DNA of 64,000 nt, taken from the NCBI RefSeq assembly GCF_900188155.1, contig NZ_FZOG01000002.1, forward strand, positions 387,845 through 451,844, given 5' to 3'. The DNA comes from Pseudomonas segetis (GTDB lineage: Bacteria; Pseudomonadota; Gammaproteobacteria; Pseudomonadales; Pseudomonadaceae). Positions 39,787 through 49,336 of the stretch are shown here, piece by piece. Made by a program: the position numbers and the translations under genes. Below the pieces are notes generated by a model. It did no database searches. It was not told where the DNA came from and worked only from the letters and a program-made list of their open reading frames with translations. Each line of letters starts with the position of its first letter. The first letter of the stretch is position 1.

Positions 39787-41226
39787 CTAAGAAAGCCCGT
39801 AGCGCACAGCCAACTGCTCAACATAGGCTTGCCATTCACGCAAAATTAGTTGTTGAGAAGCTGTTGCAGTTAAAAGCGCCTGGTTCATGGCCTCGGCAAA
39901 CTGGCTTATTGTATTGGGCGCACCATATTCGGGCAGCGTTAAACGGTGCTGGCAAAAAACTTGCCAACGCACTTGCTCTTCCGCACTCAAACTTGATGGC
40001 AGGTTGCGGGCCCGATAACGAAACAGCAGCTCGGGTAGCCGCCCATCATCGAACGGCCAACTTTCTGTGGCCAGCTGTTCAGGTTCACAGCTGCGCACTC
40101 GCTCGCACAAGTTACGGTCGCGATTACCAATAAAGCCGTCGTAGAGTTGTTGTTCCGGATCATCGCTACCGGCAAATGCTTCATCGCGGTAGATCTCGGG
40201 CATTTTCGCCTGCCACTGGGACTGTGCAGCGATTAGCTGATCGGCGCGCCCCTGGAGTTTTGACAAATCGAGCTGCAAACGCTGGATATCAGTGTCTCGC
40301 AGCACACTCAATGGCGCGACCACCGGACAACGGTTGATATGCAGCAACTTCAAGGGCACCGGCAACTGGCCTTCGCCCAGTGCATCATGGCGGGTGTATA
40401 AACGCTCGCGCAGTGAATCGGCGGTTTCGTCGAGAAGCACGCTGGGGTCACGTTGCAAGTCACACACAATCAGCGCATTGCGGTTACGCGGATGCCAGGC
40501 CAGTGGCAGCACTACCGAAAGATAGTGGTTGTCCCCGGCAAAGCGGCCGGAAACATGCACCATCGGCTGCAGTAACTTGACCTGATCCAATACCCGTGAC
40601 TTGCTACGCAGCTCATACAAATAAGAATAAAGTTTGGGTTGTTTGTCGCGCAGCAGCCGTGCCAGGGCGATAGTTGCGCGCACATCGGACAAGGCATCAT
40701 GCGCCTGACCATGCTCAATACCGTTGGCCGCGGTCAGCAACTCCAGCTTGAGACTGACCCGCCCCTCCAGCTCGGGCCAGACAATACCTTCGGGGCGCAA
40801 CGCATAAGCCGTGCGCACCAGATCAATCAAGTCCCAACGGCTATTGCCGCCTTGCCATTCACGCGCATAAGGGTCAAAGAAGTTGCGATACAAGCTGTAG
40901 CGCGTGACCTCATCATCAAACCGGATACTGTTGTAGCCCGCACCGCAAGTACCAGGCTGCGATAGCTGTGCATGGACCTGAGCCATGAACTGGGCTTCAT
41001 CGAGCCCCCACTCCGCCAATACCTGGGGCGTTATGCCGGTAATCATGCAAGCAGCGGGATGCGGCAGAATATCGTCGCTGGGCTTGCAGTAGATATTGAG
41101 CGGCTCGCCAATCTCGTTCAGTTGTTCATCGGTACGAATACCGGCCACCTGCAAAGGGCGATCGCGGCGCGGGTCGATACCGGTCGTCTCGTAGTCGTAC
41201 CAGAAGATACTTGAAGTCACTGTCAT
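39787..41226 (-). CDS. sbcB: Exodeoxyribonuclease I
   Basis: A 479-residue DEDDh exonuclease. Exo I is IFWYDYETTGIDPRRDRPLQ near the start, Exo II contains SIRFDDEVTRYSLYRNF, and Exo III HDALSDVRATIALARLL. The SH3-like and C-terminal helical domains follow at normal length. ExoI digests single-stranded DNA 3' to 5', binds SSB, and acts in mismatch repair and recombination. I chose ATG 41226; the frame to 41289 is open but unsupported. Confidence 0.95.
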   Translation of the reverse strand: MTVTSSIFWYDYETTGIDPRRDRPLQVAGIRTDEQLNEIGEPLNIYCKPSDDILPHPAACMITGITPQVLAEWGLDEAQFMAQVHAQLSQPGTCGAGYNSIRFDDEVTRYSLYRNFFDPYAREWQGGNSRWDLIDLVRTAYALRPEGIVWPELEGRVSLKLELLTAANGIEHGQAHDALSDVRATIALARLLRDKQPKLYSYLYELRSKSRVLDQVKLLQPMVHVSGRFAGDNHYLSVVLPLAWHPRNRNALIVCDLQRDPSVLLDETADSLRERLYTRHDALGEGQLPVPLKLLHINRCPVVAPLSVLRDTDIQRLQLDLSKLQGRADQLIAAQSQWQAKMPEIYRDEAFAGSDDPEQQLYDGFIGNRDRNLCERVRSCEPEQLATESWPFDDGRLPELLFRYRARNLPSSLSAEEQVRWQVFCQHRLTLPEYGAPNTISQFAEAMNQALLTATASQQLILREWQAYVEQLAVRYGLS

Positions 41227-41388
41227 GTCCTGAGCAAATGGCTTGTGCAGTCTAACATCGCTTATGGGTCCAATCTTTTGACCAATCAAAAGATTGAGTT
41301 GCGGCTTTAATCCACAGATTGTGCCGAGACAGGTTGCCTCGGCGCCTCGCGCTGGCTAGCATCGGGCTTTATTCATCGCAGTCAGCCG

Positions 41389-42135
41389 ATGCCGCATATC
41401 GAAAACAGCCCAGAACACGCCACCAGCCAGACCTCGGCCCAGCCCAGTGCCGGGCTGCTGGATACGCGCTACCAAGTCGAAACACCAGAAGGTATCGATC
41501 TCACCCTGCGTCCAGCGGGACTTGTCCCTCGCGCGCTGGCGTACAGCATCGACTTGATTATTCGTGGCGTCGTCATGGGCCTGATGTACCTGTTGCTGGG
41601 CATGCTCGGCAAACTGGGCATGGGCCTGGGCACTATTTTGCTGTTCCTGGTGACCTGGTGGTACATGGTTCTGTTTGAGGTGCTCAACCAGGGCCGCTCA
41701 CCTGGCAAGCAATGGATGGGGCTGCGCGTGGTGCACGACGACGGCACGCCGGTTGGCTGGCCGGCCTCGCTGACCCGCAACCTGTTGCGCTTTGTCGATA
41801 TCCTGCCGATGGGCTACACCTTTGGCATTCTCAGTTGCCTCAACAGCCCGACATTCAAGCGTTTGGGCGATATCGCCGCCGGTACCCTGGTAGTTTACCG
41901 CGAGGAAAAACCGCAGCCCCCGATCCTGCCTGAAGCGGAGGCCATACGCGCTCCCTTCGCGCTCAGCCTGAAAGAACAACGCGCAATTCTTGGCTTCGCT
42001 GAACGCGCCAATGGTCTGTCGAAAGAACGCCGTATCGAACTGGCAGGCATCATCGCGCAACAGCTGCAGGTACCTGCCGAACAAGCCGAGCACAGGCTCA
42101 ATGGGATTGCCCATAGCCTGGTGGGGCCAAGATGA
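41389..42135 (+). CDS. RDD family membrane protein
   Basis: A 248-residue protein with an RDD domain: DTRYQVETPEGIDLTLRPAG, a first helix after PRALAYSIDLIIRG, NQGRSPGKQWMGLRVVHDDG between helices, and LKRLGDIAAG-like TFKRLGDIAAGTLVVYRE closing it. The C-terminal 70 residues are soluble and helical. RDD proteins are thought to be small transporters or membrane partners. First gene of the six-gene MoxR operon; ATGA overlap with the SpoIIM-like gene. Confidence 0.85.
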   Translation: MPHIENSPEHATSQTSAQPSAGLLDTRYQVETPEGIDLTLRPAGLVPRALAYSIDLIIRGVVMGLMYLLLGMLGKLGMGLGTILLFLVTWWYMVLFEVLNQGRSPGKQWMGLRVVHDDGTPVGWPASLTRNLLRFVDILPMGYTFGILSCLNSPTFKRLGDIAAGTLVVYREEKPQPPILPEAEAIRAPFALSLKEQRAILGFAERANGLSKERRIELAGIIAQQLQVPAEQAEHRLNGIAHSLVGPR

Positions 42136-43115
42136 AGCAGAGCCAATTCGAAAGCCATTACCAAGCCAGCTGGAAAGACTTTGCCAGCAAGCTGGATGGC
42201 CTGGAAAAAACCGGCAAGACCGATGCAGCTCACAGCAAAGGCTTCGCAGCCGATTACCGGCGCATTTGCCAGCACCTCTCGCTGGCCCAGGCCCGCGGTT
42301 ACAGCAACTACTTGATTGAGCATCTGCAACAACTGGCTTTGCGTGGCCATCAGCAGCTCTACCGGCATCGCAGCACCATTGGTGCGCAACTTGTGGGCTT
42401 CTTGCTCAGTGGCTTCCCCCGTCTGGTTCGAGCCCAGTGGCGCTTTGTAGCCGCTGCCAGCCTGCTGTTCTTTGGCAGCCTGATCACCATGGGCTTGCTG
42501 GTCTATTTGTTCCCTCACCTGGTCTACAGCGTGGTCGACCCGCAACAGGTGGCCAGCATGGAAAGCATGTACGACCCGGAAGCAAGTCGCCTCGGCCGCT
42601 TCAGTGAGCGTGGCGCCGGCGACGACTGGATGATGTTCGGCTTCTACATCATGAACAACATCGGCATTGCCTTCCAGACATTCGCCAGCGGCTTGCTACT
42701 GGGCCTGGGCAGCTTGTTCTTCCTTCTGTTCAACGGCGTGATGATAGGTGCGGTGGCCGGCCACCTGACACAAATAGGCTACAGCGAAACATTCTGGTCG
42801 TTCGTCATCGGTCATGGTGCTTTCGAGCTAACCGCCATCGCCCTTGCTGGTGCTGCGGGTTTGAAACTTGGCTGGGCATTACTCGCTCCCGGCCGCTTGC
42901 CGCGCATGGAGGCCTTGCGCCTGGCCGCGGCAGTCAGCATTCGCCTGGTTGCCGGGGCTGCAGTGTTTCTGTTGCTCGCCGCGTTTATCGAGGCCTATTG
43001 GTCATCCATGACCTTTGCCACACCGCATGTTAAATACGCGGTAGGCGCCGCGCTCTGGGCATTGGTCTTGAGTTACCTGACCCTTGCAGGCCGAGGTGTA
43101 CATGCGCCTGACTGA
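42132..43115 (+). CDS. SpoIIM (stage II sporulation protein M)-like membrane protein
   Basis: A 327-residue protein. A soluble helical start (1-95) is followed by about five hydrophobic helices with FGFYIMNNIGIAFQTFASGL and VIGHGAFELTAIALAGAAGL, the family hallmarks. In Bacillus SpoIIM helps remodel peptidoglycan during engulfment. In non-sporulating bacteria relatives usually sit with RDD and MoxR genes, as here, and their job is unknown. It overlaps its neighbours on both sides (4 and 14 bases). Confidence 0.82.
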   Translation: MKQSQFESHYQASWKDFASKLDGLEKTGKTDAAHSKGFAADYRRICQHLSLAQARGYSNYLIEHLQQLALRGHQQLYRHRSTIGAQLVGFLLSGFPRLVRAQWRFVAAASLLFFGSLITMGLLVYLFPHLVYSVVDPQQVASMESMYDPEASRLGRFSERGAGDDWMMFGFYIMNNIGIAFQTFASGLLLGLGSLFFLLFNGVMIGAVAGHLTQIGYSETFWSFVIGHGAFELTAIALAGAAGLKLGWALLAPGRLPRMEALRLAAAVSIRLVAGAAVFLLLAAFIEAYWSSMTFATPHVKYAVGAALWALVLSYLTLAGRGVHAPD

Positions 43116-44715
43116 AGCCAGCGTAGCAATTCGGCCACGCAGCAACTGGGAAGCAATGGACCTGGGAGTGCTGCTTGCGCGGCGACATGCCGGGTTACTG
43201 ATGGCCAGCTGGGCACTGGTCACCCTGCCGATATTCGCCCTGCTTTGCCTGGTATTCTGGGATTCGCCGGGCATTGCCATGTTCGTATTCTGGTGGCTCA
43301 AGCCAGCCTATGAACGATTACCGCTATACATTTTATCCAACTGCTTGTTTGGCAATACGCCGACACTAAAACAAGCCCTCAAAGCCTATCCCCGCCTGCT
43401 CAAGCCGCAACTACTGGCCAGCTTGACCTGGCGCCGCCTGAGCACAACGCGCAGCTTTGACATGCCGGTCATGCAGCTCGAAGGCCTATCCGGAACAGCC
43501 CGCAGCCAGCGCCTGGCAGTGCTCGGCCACAAGAATACCGGGACCGCAACCTGGCTGACAGTCGTCGGCGTCCACCTTGAAATGGCCCTGAGCCTTGGCC
43601 TGGCCACCCTGTTCTACCTGATGCTGCCCCAGCAACTCGAACTGGACTGGAGCTGGCAAAGCCTGATTGCCCCTGGCCAGAACGACTGGATGTGGCTCGA
43701 ACACCTGTCCAACGGACTCTATGCCTTGCTCCTGATTGTCTGGGAGCCGGTCTATGTAGCCTGCGGCTTTTGCCTGTACCTGAATCGCCGCACCGCGCTG
43801 GAAGCCTGGGATATCGAACTGGTATTTCGCCAACTGCAGCAACGCCTCAAAGGCATAGCCTATGCCCTGCTACTGGGCGCTGGCCTGCTCTTCAGCCAGT
43901 TACCCGGCACCGCCATGGCCAACCCGGAACTAAAGGCCTCCAGTACCAGCGCTGAATTGACAAGCGGGCCACATCTCACCCCCGACCCTCTTGGACCGCA
44001 CGCCGAGCGTTTGCAGAAGCAGGCCCTTAGCAGCCAGGCAGCGCAGCAGAGCATTACCCAGCTTCTCGATAAACCACCGTTTAAAAACCCGGAAACAGTC
44101 ACGCGCTGGCGCTTGCGGGACGAGGCCGACGCCAACAAGGAAGAGTTCACGCCGGACCCAGACTTTCTAGAGTCACTGTTTTCAGGTTTGAAGACCTTGG
44201 GAAAACTGTGGGAGTCAATGGAAACCCTGGCCAGAGTATTCTCAGTTCTGCTCTGGGCTGGGCTGCTAGCCCTTATCGCATGGGTACTGTGGCGTTATCG
44301 AGACTGGTTAAGCACTTTCACCGGCCGTTTTGGCTTGCCCCAGCGCCCCCACAAACTACCGCCGAGCCAGATGTTTGGCCTGGAGGTCACGCCTGAAAGC
44401 CTGCCCGATGATATTTGCCGTGAAGTCAGCCAACTCTGGGAGCATGAGCCACGCGCAGCGTTGAGCCTGCTCTACCGCGCCTTGCTCAGCCGTTTGCTGC
44501 ATGACTATAAACTCGCCCTGAAAAGCGCCCACACCGAGTCAGAAGTGCTGCAACTGGTTGCAAGCCTGCAACAGCCTTCGCTTGAGCAATTCAGCTCAAG
44601 CCTGACCCTGCATTGGCAAAACCTGGCCTACGGACACCGCCTGCCGCCAGCCACGGCCAAGCAATCACTGTGCAACAGTTGGCGCCAGCTGTTTGAGCCT
44701 GGAGTCGAGGCATGA
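43102..44715 (+). CDS. DUF4129-type multi-helix membrane protein
   Basis: A 537-residue protein. Several helices in residues 25-290, a long polar periplasmic stretch (about 290-370), one further helix (ARVFSVLLWAGLLALIAWVL), then a cytosolic tail whose HEPRAALSLLYRALLSRLLH is the DUF4129 signature. I chose ATG 43102 with GAGGTG upstream, overlapping the previous gene by 14 bases. DUF4129 occurs in protease/transglutaminase-like operons with MoxR ATPases. No catalytic residues are recognised. Confidence 0.78.
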   Translation: MRLTEASVAIRPRSNWEAMDLGVLLARRHAGLLMASWALVTLPIFALLCLVFWDSPGIAMFVFWWLKPAYERLPLYILSNCLFGNTPTLKQALKAYPRLLKPQLLASLTWRRLSTTRSFDMPVMQLEGLSGTARSQRLAVLGHKNTGTATWLTVVGVHLEMALSLGLATLFYLMLPQQLELDWSWQSLIAPGQNDWMWLEHLSNGLYALLLIVWEPVYVACGFCLYLNRRTALEAWDIELVFRQLQQRLKGIAYALLLGAGLLFSQLPGTAMANPELKASSTSAELTSGPHLTPDPLGPHAERLQKQALSSQAAQQSITQLLDKPPFKNPETVTRWRLRDEADANKEEFTPDPDFLESLFSGLKTLGKLWESMETLARVFSVLLWAGLLALIAWVLWRYRDWLSTFTGRFGLPQRPHKLPPSQMFGLEVTPESLPDDICREVSQLWEHEPRAALSLLYRALLSRLLHDYKLALKSAHTESEVLQLVASLQQPSLEQFSSSLTLHWQNLAYGHRLPPATAKQSLCNSWRQLFEPGVEA

Positions 44716-46010
44716 ACCGTCGTACCGGTTTTCTCCTCGGCGCCCTGCTGATTCTTGCCCTTGGCTGGCTTGCCAGCTATTTGCTGGGTCGGGCTGAATC
44801 CTATGAAAGGGTAATCGACCATGGCGCGGCGCCTGAAGTTAAAGCCAACCCCTACTTTGCCGCGCAGTCCTTTTTACGCGCCCAAGGTGTCAAGGTTGAG
44901 ACCGCCGACAGCCTGGCCAAGCTGAGCCAACTGCCCAGTGCCGGACACAGCCTGTTACTGCTGGGGGATCGCGAGAAAGTCACGCCACAGCAAACCCAGC
45001 GGCTGCTCGACTGGGCAGCCAAAGGCGGACATCTGATATTTGTCGCGGAACGCTTGTGGGATGACAAGAAAGGCAAGAGTGGTGATTTACTTCTCGACAG
45101 CCTGGGCATCCAGCAACTTGAAAGCGATGACCTCGACAAGCCCGAAGACGCCAAGGGCGCAGCCGAGCAACCTGCCGCTGCAACCCAGGGCGAAACTGAT
45201 GAGGCAGAACAACATGGCCTTTCACAATTGGAGCAGTTGTCGCAAAGCGATCCCGATGAAGCGCAGGCCGCAGCCCCGGCACCTGACAAAGAGCAAGATG
45301 CCTATCCCAAGCTGACCAAGCTCTATCTTGAAAACGAGCAAGCGCCGGCCTACATCGGCTTCGACACCGACTTTCATCTTTATGACGCCAAGAACCTTGC
45401 CACAGCCTGGGCCAATAGCGCGCAATCAACCCACATGCTCCAGCTCTATCATGGCGACGGCTTGATCACGGTATTGACCGATAGCTGGATCTGGCAAAAC
45501 AATAAAATCGCCAAGTACGACAATGCCTGGCTACTTTGGTACCTGACCCAGGAAAGCGACGTCACCATGCTCTTTCGCGCCGACCATGATGGCCTGCTGA
45601 GCTTGCTCTGGGAGTACTTCCCACAAGCGCTATTGGCCCTTGGCTTGCTCCTGGCACTTACGCTTTGGAGCGTCGGCATGCGCCAGGGCCCGCTGCAACT
45701 ACCGGCAAGCTTCAGCCGCAGACAGCTGCAAGAACATATCCGCGCCAGCGCCGACTTCAGCCTCAGGCGCAGCGGCCAACAGACTCTGCTCCAAGGCTTG
45801 CAACTGGATATCCAACGTCGCGCACGCAAGCGCCACCCTGGGTTTGAACGTTTGCCAGTGGCAGACCAATGGTTGGTTCTCAGCCGGCTGACACGCCTTT
45901 CCACCAGCACAATTGGTAAAGCCATGCGGCCACTGCCTCAGCAACGGCTAACCGCCACCGACTTCACCCGCCAGGTTGCCAACCTGCAAACCCTCAGGAA
46001 TGCCCTATGA
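44712..46010 (+). CDS. DUF4350 domain protein
   Basis: A 432-residue protein: an N-terminal anchor helix (FLLGALLILALGWLASYLLG), an alpha/beta GATase-like DUF4350 domain (NPYFAAQSFLRAQGVKVETA to about residue 110), an acidic low-complexity insert (about 135-200, rich in Glu, Gln, Ala), a second alpha/beta part, and another helix near residue 300 before a cytosolic tail. The start overlaps the previous stop (ATGA), as does its own stop with the MoxR gene. The role is unknown; DUF4350 is common in MoxR operons. Confidence 0.8.
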   Translation: MNRRTGFLLGALLILALGWLASYLLGRAESYERVIDHGAAPEVKANPYFAAQSFLRAQGVKVETADSLAKLSQLPSAGHSLLLLGDREKVTPQQTQRLLDWAAKGGHLIFVAERLWDDKKGKSGDLLLDSLGIQQLESDDLDKPEDAKGAAEQPAAATQGETDEAEQHGLSQLEQLSQSDPDEAQAAAPAPDKEQDAYPKLTKLYLENEQAPAYIGFDTDFHLYDAKNLATAWANSAQSTHMLQLYHGDGLITVLTDSWIWQNNKIAKYDNAWLLWYLTQESDVTMLFRADHDGLLSLLWEYFPQALLALGLLLALTLWSVGMRQGPLQLPASFSRRQLQEHIRASADFSLRRSGQQTLLQGLQLDIQRRARKRHPGFERLPVADQWLVLSRLTRLSTSTIGKAMRPLPQQRLTATDFTRQVANLQTLRNAL

Positions 46011-47047
46011 GCGAACATACTCCGGACCAGCCCAGCGCCAGCCCTGCAACCAGCCCAGCACCGGCCAGTTCGGCTGCCAATACGGCACAACAGCGCCAGC
46101 GCGCCAGCCAACTCGCCCAAGCGCTGCGCCTGGAACTGCAAAAGGCCCTGATCGGCCAGGCCCAGGTCATTGACGATGTACTGACCGCATTGATTGCAGG
46201 CGGCCATGTATTGATTGAAGGCGTCCCCGGCCTGGGCAAGACCTTGCTGGTACGCGCCCTGGCCAAATGCTTTGGCGGTGAGTTCTCGCGAATCCAGTTC
46301 ACCCCGGACCTGATGCCCAGCGATGTCACAGGGCATGCGGTCTACGACCTGCAAAGCGAGCAATTCAAACTGCGTAAAGGCCCGGTATTCACCAACCTGC
46401 TGCTGGCGGATGAAATCAACCGCGCCCCAGCCAAGACCCAGGCGGCACTGCTTGAGGTGATGCAGGAGCGCCAAGTCACCCTTGAAGGCCGAGCGCTGGT
46501 CGTGCCGCTGCCCTTTATGGTTTTGGCCACGCAAAACCCCATCGAACAGGAAGGCACCTACCCGTTGCCAGAAGCCGAGCTCGACCGTTTCATGCTCAAG
46601 CTGCGCATGGATTATCCGCAGCAAGACGAAGAAATGCTCATGGTTCGCCAGGTGACCCGCTCCAGCAAGGCCGACATGCTTGAAGTCGCCCCGCTACGGA
46701 CTCTGCTGCAAGGCAAAGACGTGCAAGCCTTGCAGAAGATCGCCAGCGACTTGCCAGTTGACGAGCAGGTTCTTGACTATGCCGTACGCCTGGCCCGCGC
46801 CACGCGCAGCTGGCCTGGATTTGCAATCGGCGCCGGTCCCCGCGCCTCGATTGCACTGGTACGCGGCAGCCGGGCCCGTGCGCTATTACGCGGCGGGGAT
46901 TTCGTTATCCCGGACGACATCAAAGGCTGTGCATTGGCGATTCTGCGCCATCGCGTAAGGCTGTCACCCGAGCTGGATATTGAAGGTTTGTCGGTTGACC
47001 AGGTCCTGCAACAGCTACTCGACCAGGTACCGGCGCCACGTCTATGA
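46007..47047 (+). CDS. MoxR family AAA+ ATPase
   Basis: A 346-residue ATPase with a Ser/Ala/Pro-rich first 25 residues. Walker A is EGVPGLGKTLLVRAL, Walker B NLLLADEINRAPAKTQAALL, sensor 1 MVLATQNPIEQEGTYPLPEA, and the C-terminal lid carries GPRASIALVRGSRARALL. MoxR ATPases act as chaperones that assemble or activate a partner complex, usually with a VWA/DUF58 protein. The partner here should be the DUF58 product of the next gene, 34 bases on. Confidence 0.93.
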   Translation: MSEHTPDQPSASPATSPAPASSAANTAQQRQRASQLAQALRLELQKALIGQAQVIDDVLTALIAGGHVLIEGVPGLGKTLLVRALAKCFGGEFSRIQFTPDLMPSDVTGHAVYDLQSEQFKLRKGPVFTNLLLADEINRAPAKTQAALLEVMQERQVTLEGRALVVPLPFMVLATQNPIEQEGTYPLPEAELDRFMLKLRMDYPQQDEEMLMVRQVTRSSKADMLEVAPLRTLLQGKDVQALQKIASDLPVDEQVLDYAVRLARATRSWPGFAIGAGPRASIALVRGSRARALLRGGDFVIPDDIKGCALAILRHRVRLSPELDIEGLSVDQVLQQLLDQVPAPRL

Positions 47048-47081
47048 CAACTGTCATCACTTGCTATTGGCTGGCTGCGCG

Positions 47082-48413
47082 ATGAAACCGGCACCTCGCC
47101 TGCTTATCGCCATGGCGATCCTGCTGCTCTGCGCCTTGCTGCTCGGGGCCTTGGATGCATTGGCAATAGAGCTGCCCGCGATCATCAACTCGCTCTGGTG
47201 GACACTGCTGATTTTACTCGGCGTGGCAGCACTGATTGATGCCTGGCTATTGCACAAAGCGCCCTCGCCGAGCCTCGAACGTAACTTGCCCGGGCAACTG
47301 CCGCTGGGACGCTGGAGCGATGTGCAACTGACCCTGCACCATGGCTACAACCAACAGACGCAAGTGCAGTTATTCGACCACTCGCCCCAGGACATGGCCA
47401 CCGAGCATCTACCCCAAGACGTGGTATTGAGACCCGGTGAACAAACCCGCACCAGCTACCGGGTGCGACCATTGGTACGTGGCCACTTCCGCTTCCCACG
47501 GGCTGAGATCAGCTTGCCTAGCCGCCTGGGCTTGTGGAACGGCCGGCGACGGCTTGAACTGGCTGGGGAAACCCGGGTTTACCCTGACTTTGCGCGCCTG
47601 CACGGCGCACAGCTGCTGGCGGTCGACGACTGGTTGAGCCAGATCGGTGTCCGCCAGCATCAACGGCGTGGCTTGGGCATGGAGTTCCACCAACTACGTG
47701 AATTTCGCGATGGCGACTCCCTACGCCAGATCGACTGGAAAGCCACTGCTCGCAAGCGCACGCCAATCGCCCGCGAATATCAGGACGAACGCGACCAGCA
47801 GCTTGTGTTTATGCTCGACTGCGGCCGACGCATGCGCAGCCAGGACGGCGAGCTTTCACATTTCGACCATGCCCTCAACGCCAGCCTGCTCTTGAGCTAC
47901 ATAGCGCTGCGCCAGGGAGACGCAGTGGGCCTGAGCACCTTTGCCAGCGACCAGCACCGCTACCTCGCACCTGTCAAAGGCGTTGCCCAGCTCAATGTAT
48001 TGCTCAACGCAGTCTATGACCTCAAGAGCACTCAACTGCCGGCCGACTATAGCGCGGCGACTGATGCGCTACTGAGCCGCCAGCGTCGCCGGGCACTGGT
48101 GGTGATAGTCACCAACCTGCGCGATGAGGATGACCAGGAGCTGCTTAATGCGGTTAAACGCCTGGGCCGCCAGCATCGCGTATTGGTCGCCAGCTTGCGC
48201 GAAGAGGTGCTGGATGCGTTGCGTCAGACACCCGTGCAGAACCTCGATTCAGCACTGGCTTACTGCGGCACGGTCGACTATCTCAACGCCCGCGACAAAC
48301 TGCACGAGCGGCTACTGGCCAACAATGTCCCGGTGCTTGATGCCCGCCCAAGCGAGTTGGGGCCGGAATTGGTCAGCCGTTATCTAGCCTGGAAGAAAGC
48401 AGGCGTTATCTAG
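47082..48413 (+). CDS. DUF58 domain protein, VWA-like partner of MoxR
   Basis: A 443-residue protein: two N-terminal helices (residues 5-65), a beta-rich immunoglobulin-like section with TSYRVRPLVRGHFRFPRAEI, then the DUF58 core EFHQLREFRDGDSLRQIDWK and a VWA-like C-terminal half (QQLVFMLDCGRRMRSQDGEL, with an incomplete MIDAS, D-C-G-R-R). Such proteins are substrates or partners of MoxR ATPases. Last gene of the operon; the earlier frame start at 46980 runs inside moxR and is not used. Confidence 0.87.
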   Translation: MKPAPRLLIAMAILLLCALLLGALDALAIELPAIINSLWWTLLILLGVAALIDAWLLHKAPSPSLERNLPGQLPLGRWSDVQLTLHHGYNQQTQVQLFDHSPQDMATEHLPQDVVLRPGEQTRTSYRVRPLVRGHFRFPRAEISLPSRLGLWNGRRRLELAGETRVYPDFARLHGAQLLAVDDWLSQIGVRQHQRRGLGMEFHQLREFRDGDSLRQIDWKATARKRTPIAREYQDERDQQLVFMLDCGRRMRSQDGELSHFDHALNASLLLSYIALRQGDAVGLSTFASDQHRYLAPVKGVAQLNVLLNAVYDLKSTQLPADYSAATDALLSRQRRRALVVIVTNLRDEDDQELLNAVKRLGRQHRVLVASLREEVLDALRQTPVQNLDSALAYCGTVDYLNARDKLHERLLANNVPVLDARPSELGPELVSRYLAWKKAGVI

Positions 48414-48426
48414 CCACAAACAAAAA

Positions 48427-48477
48427 AACCGCTGTTATAAGCTGCTGCCAAAGTCAGAGCAGCTTATAAAGCGGTTT
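48427..48477. terminator. Long-stem terminator between the DUF58 and PA4642-like genes
   Basis: Arms at 48427-48446 and 48458-48477 (TATAAGCTGCT inner, ACCGCT outer) form a near 18-bp stem with a small bulge. On the minus strand it is followed by seven T, so it should end the PA4642-like transcript and partly the DUF58 transcript. Confidence 0.78.
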
Positions 48478-48495
48478 CGGCCTGCGCGATGATGA

Positions 48496-48780
48496 TCAGG
48501 CGATGGACTTGATCAACTCGATGTAAGGCTGGGCATTGCGTTGATCTTCAATCAAGGCAACAAAGTCCTTGCCGTCGGCGTCCTTGGCATTGACGTCATA
48601 GCCGGCTGCCACGAAAAAGCCGAGGAAACGCTCGAAATCATCGATGCGCAGCCCGCGATAGGCTTTTACCAGCTTGTGCAGCGAAGGTGGCGTGTCATCA
48701 GCGGGTTCGACATCGAGGAACAACTTGATCGGCTCGTCACCAATCTCTTCACCAATCACTTGTTTCTTGTCTTTACGCAT
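48496..48780 (-). CDS. PA4642 family conserved protein
   Basis: A 94-residue soluble protein starting MRKDKKQVIGEEIGDEPIKL, with LHKLVKAYRGLRIDDFERFL and a YDVNAKDADGKDF stretch. It matches the small Pseudomonas family named after PA4642, of unknown function. The start is ATG 48780 (GGAG upstream), one codon inside a GTG. Confidence 0.8.
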   Translation of the reverse strand: MRKDKKQVIGEEIGDEPIKLFLDVEPADDTPPSLHKLVKAYRGLRIDDFERFLGFFVAAGYDVNAKDADGKDFVALIEDQRNAQPYIELIKSIA

Positions 48781-48849
48781 CACAGACTCCAGCTAAACCG
48801 GGCTTCACGGGGCGGCAAGTGTACCCCGCAGACCCATTGCGCTCAACGC

Positions 48850-49332
48850 TCAGTCGAGCGACTCGAATTGGGCGCGCATCCAACCCAGGTACTGCGCCAC
48901 CTCTAGGCTGCCTTCGCGCGGCGCCCAACTGGCATGCTCGCCCTCACCTATCGGCAGGTAGGGACCGGCCTTGCATTCAAACAGAATGCTGTCGGCCTCA
49001 AGCACGACCAAGGCATGGAAGATCCCCGGTGGCAGATCAACCCCCACGCAATCAGAACCCGCCGCCAGAATTCGCTTATCCTGCACGGCCCCGTCCTGGT
49101 CGAATATCAACAGGCCCAGGCGTCCCTTTACCACCAGCAGCGCTTCAGCCTTGTCCGCACGAAGGTGGCGGTGAGGCGGGATGTAGGTGTCTGGCTGCAA
49201 ACCAATAGCCATGCGATGACAGGGTTCCTGCATTTCATGGAAATTGTGATGCTGGCGCTGGCGCGGATTCTGCTCAGCCTTGCGCGCTAGATCGGCAAAC
49301 AAGGCCTGGTCGAGAAATGCAGGGCTGCGCAC
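48850..49332 (-). CDS. WbuC-like cupin metalloprotein
   Basis: A 160-residue cupin. It has QRQHHNFHEMQEPCHRMAIG, IPPHRHLRADKAEALLVVKG with the His-x-His and Glu metal ligands, and PPGIFHALVVLE with the last histidine. The domain layout equals WbuC-type proteins, named from polysaccharide clusters but also found alone. I chose GTG 49332, four bases after the hpt stop and preceded by AAAGGC, giving RSPAFLDQALF at the start; translation is probably coupled to hpt. Its substrate is unknown. Confidence 0.8.
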   Translation of the reverse strand: MRSPAFLDQALFADLARKAEQNPRQRQHHNFHEMQEPCHRMAIGLQPDTYIPPHRHLRADKAEALLVVKGRLGLLIFDQDGAVQDKRILAAGSDCVGVDLPPGIFHALVVLEADSILFECKAGPYLPIGEGEHASWAPREGSLEVAQYLGWMRAQFESLD

Positions 49333-49336
49333 GGGC

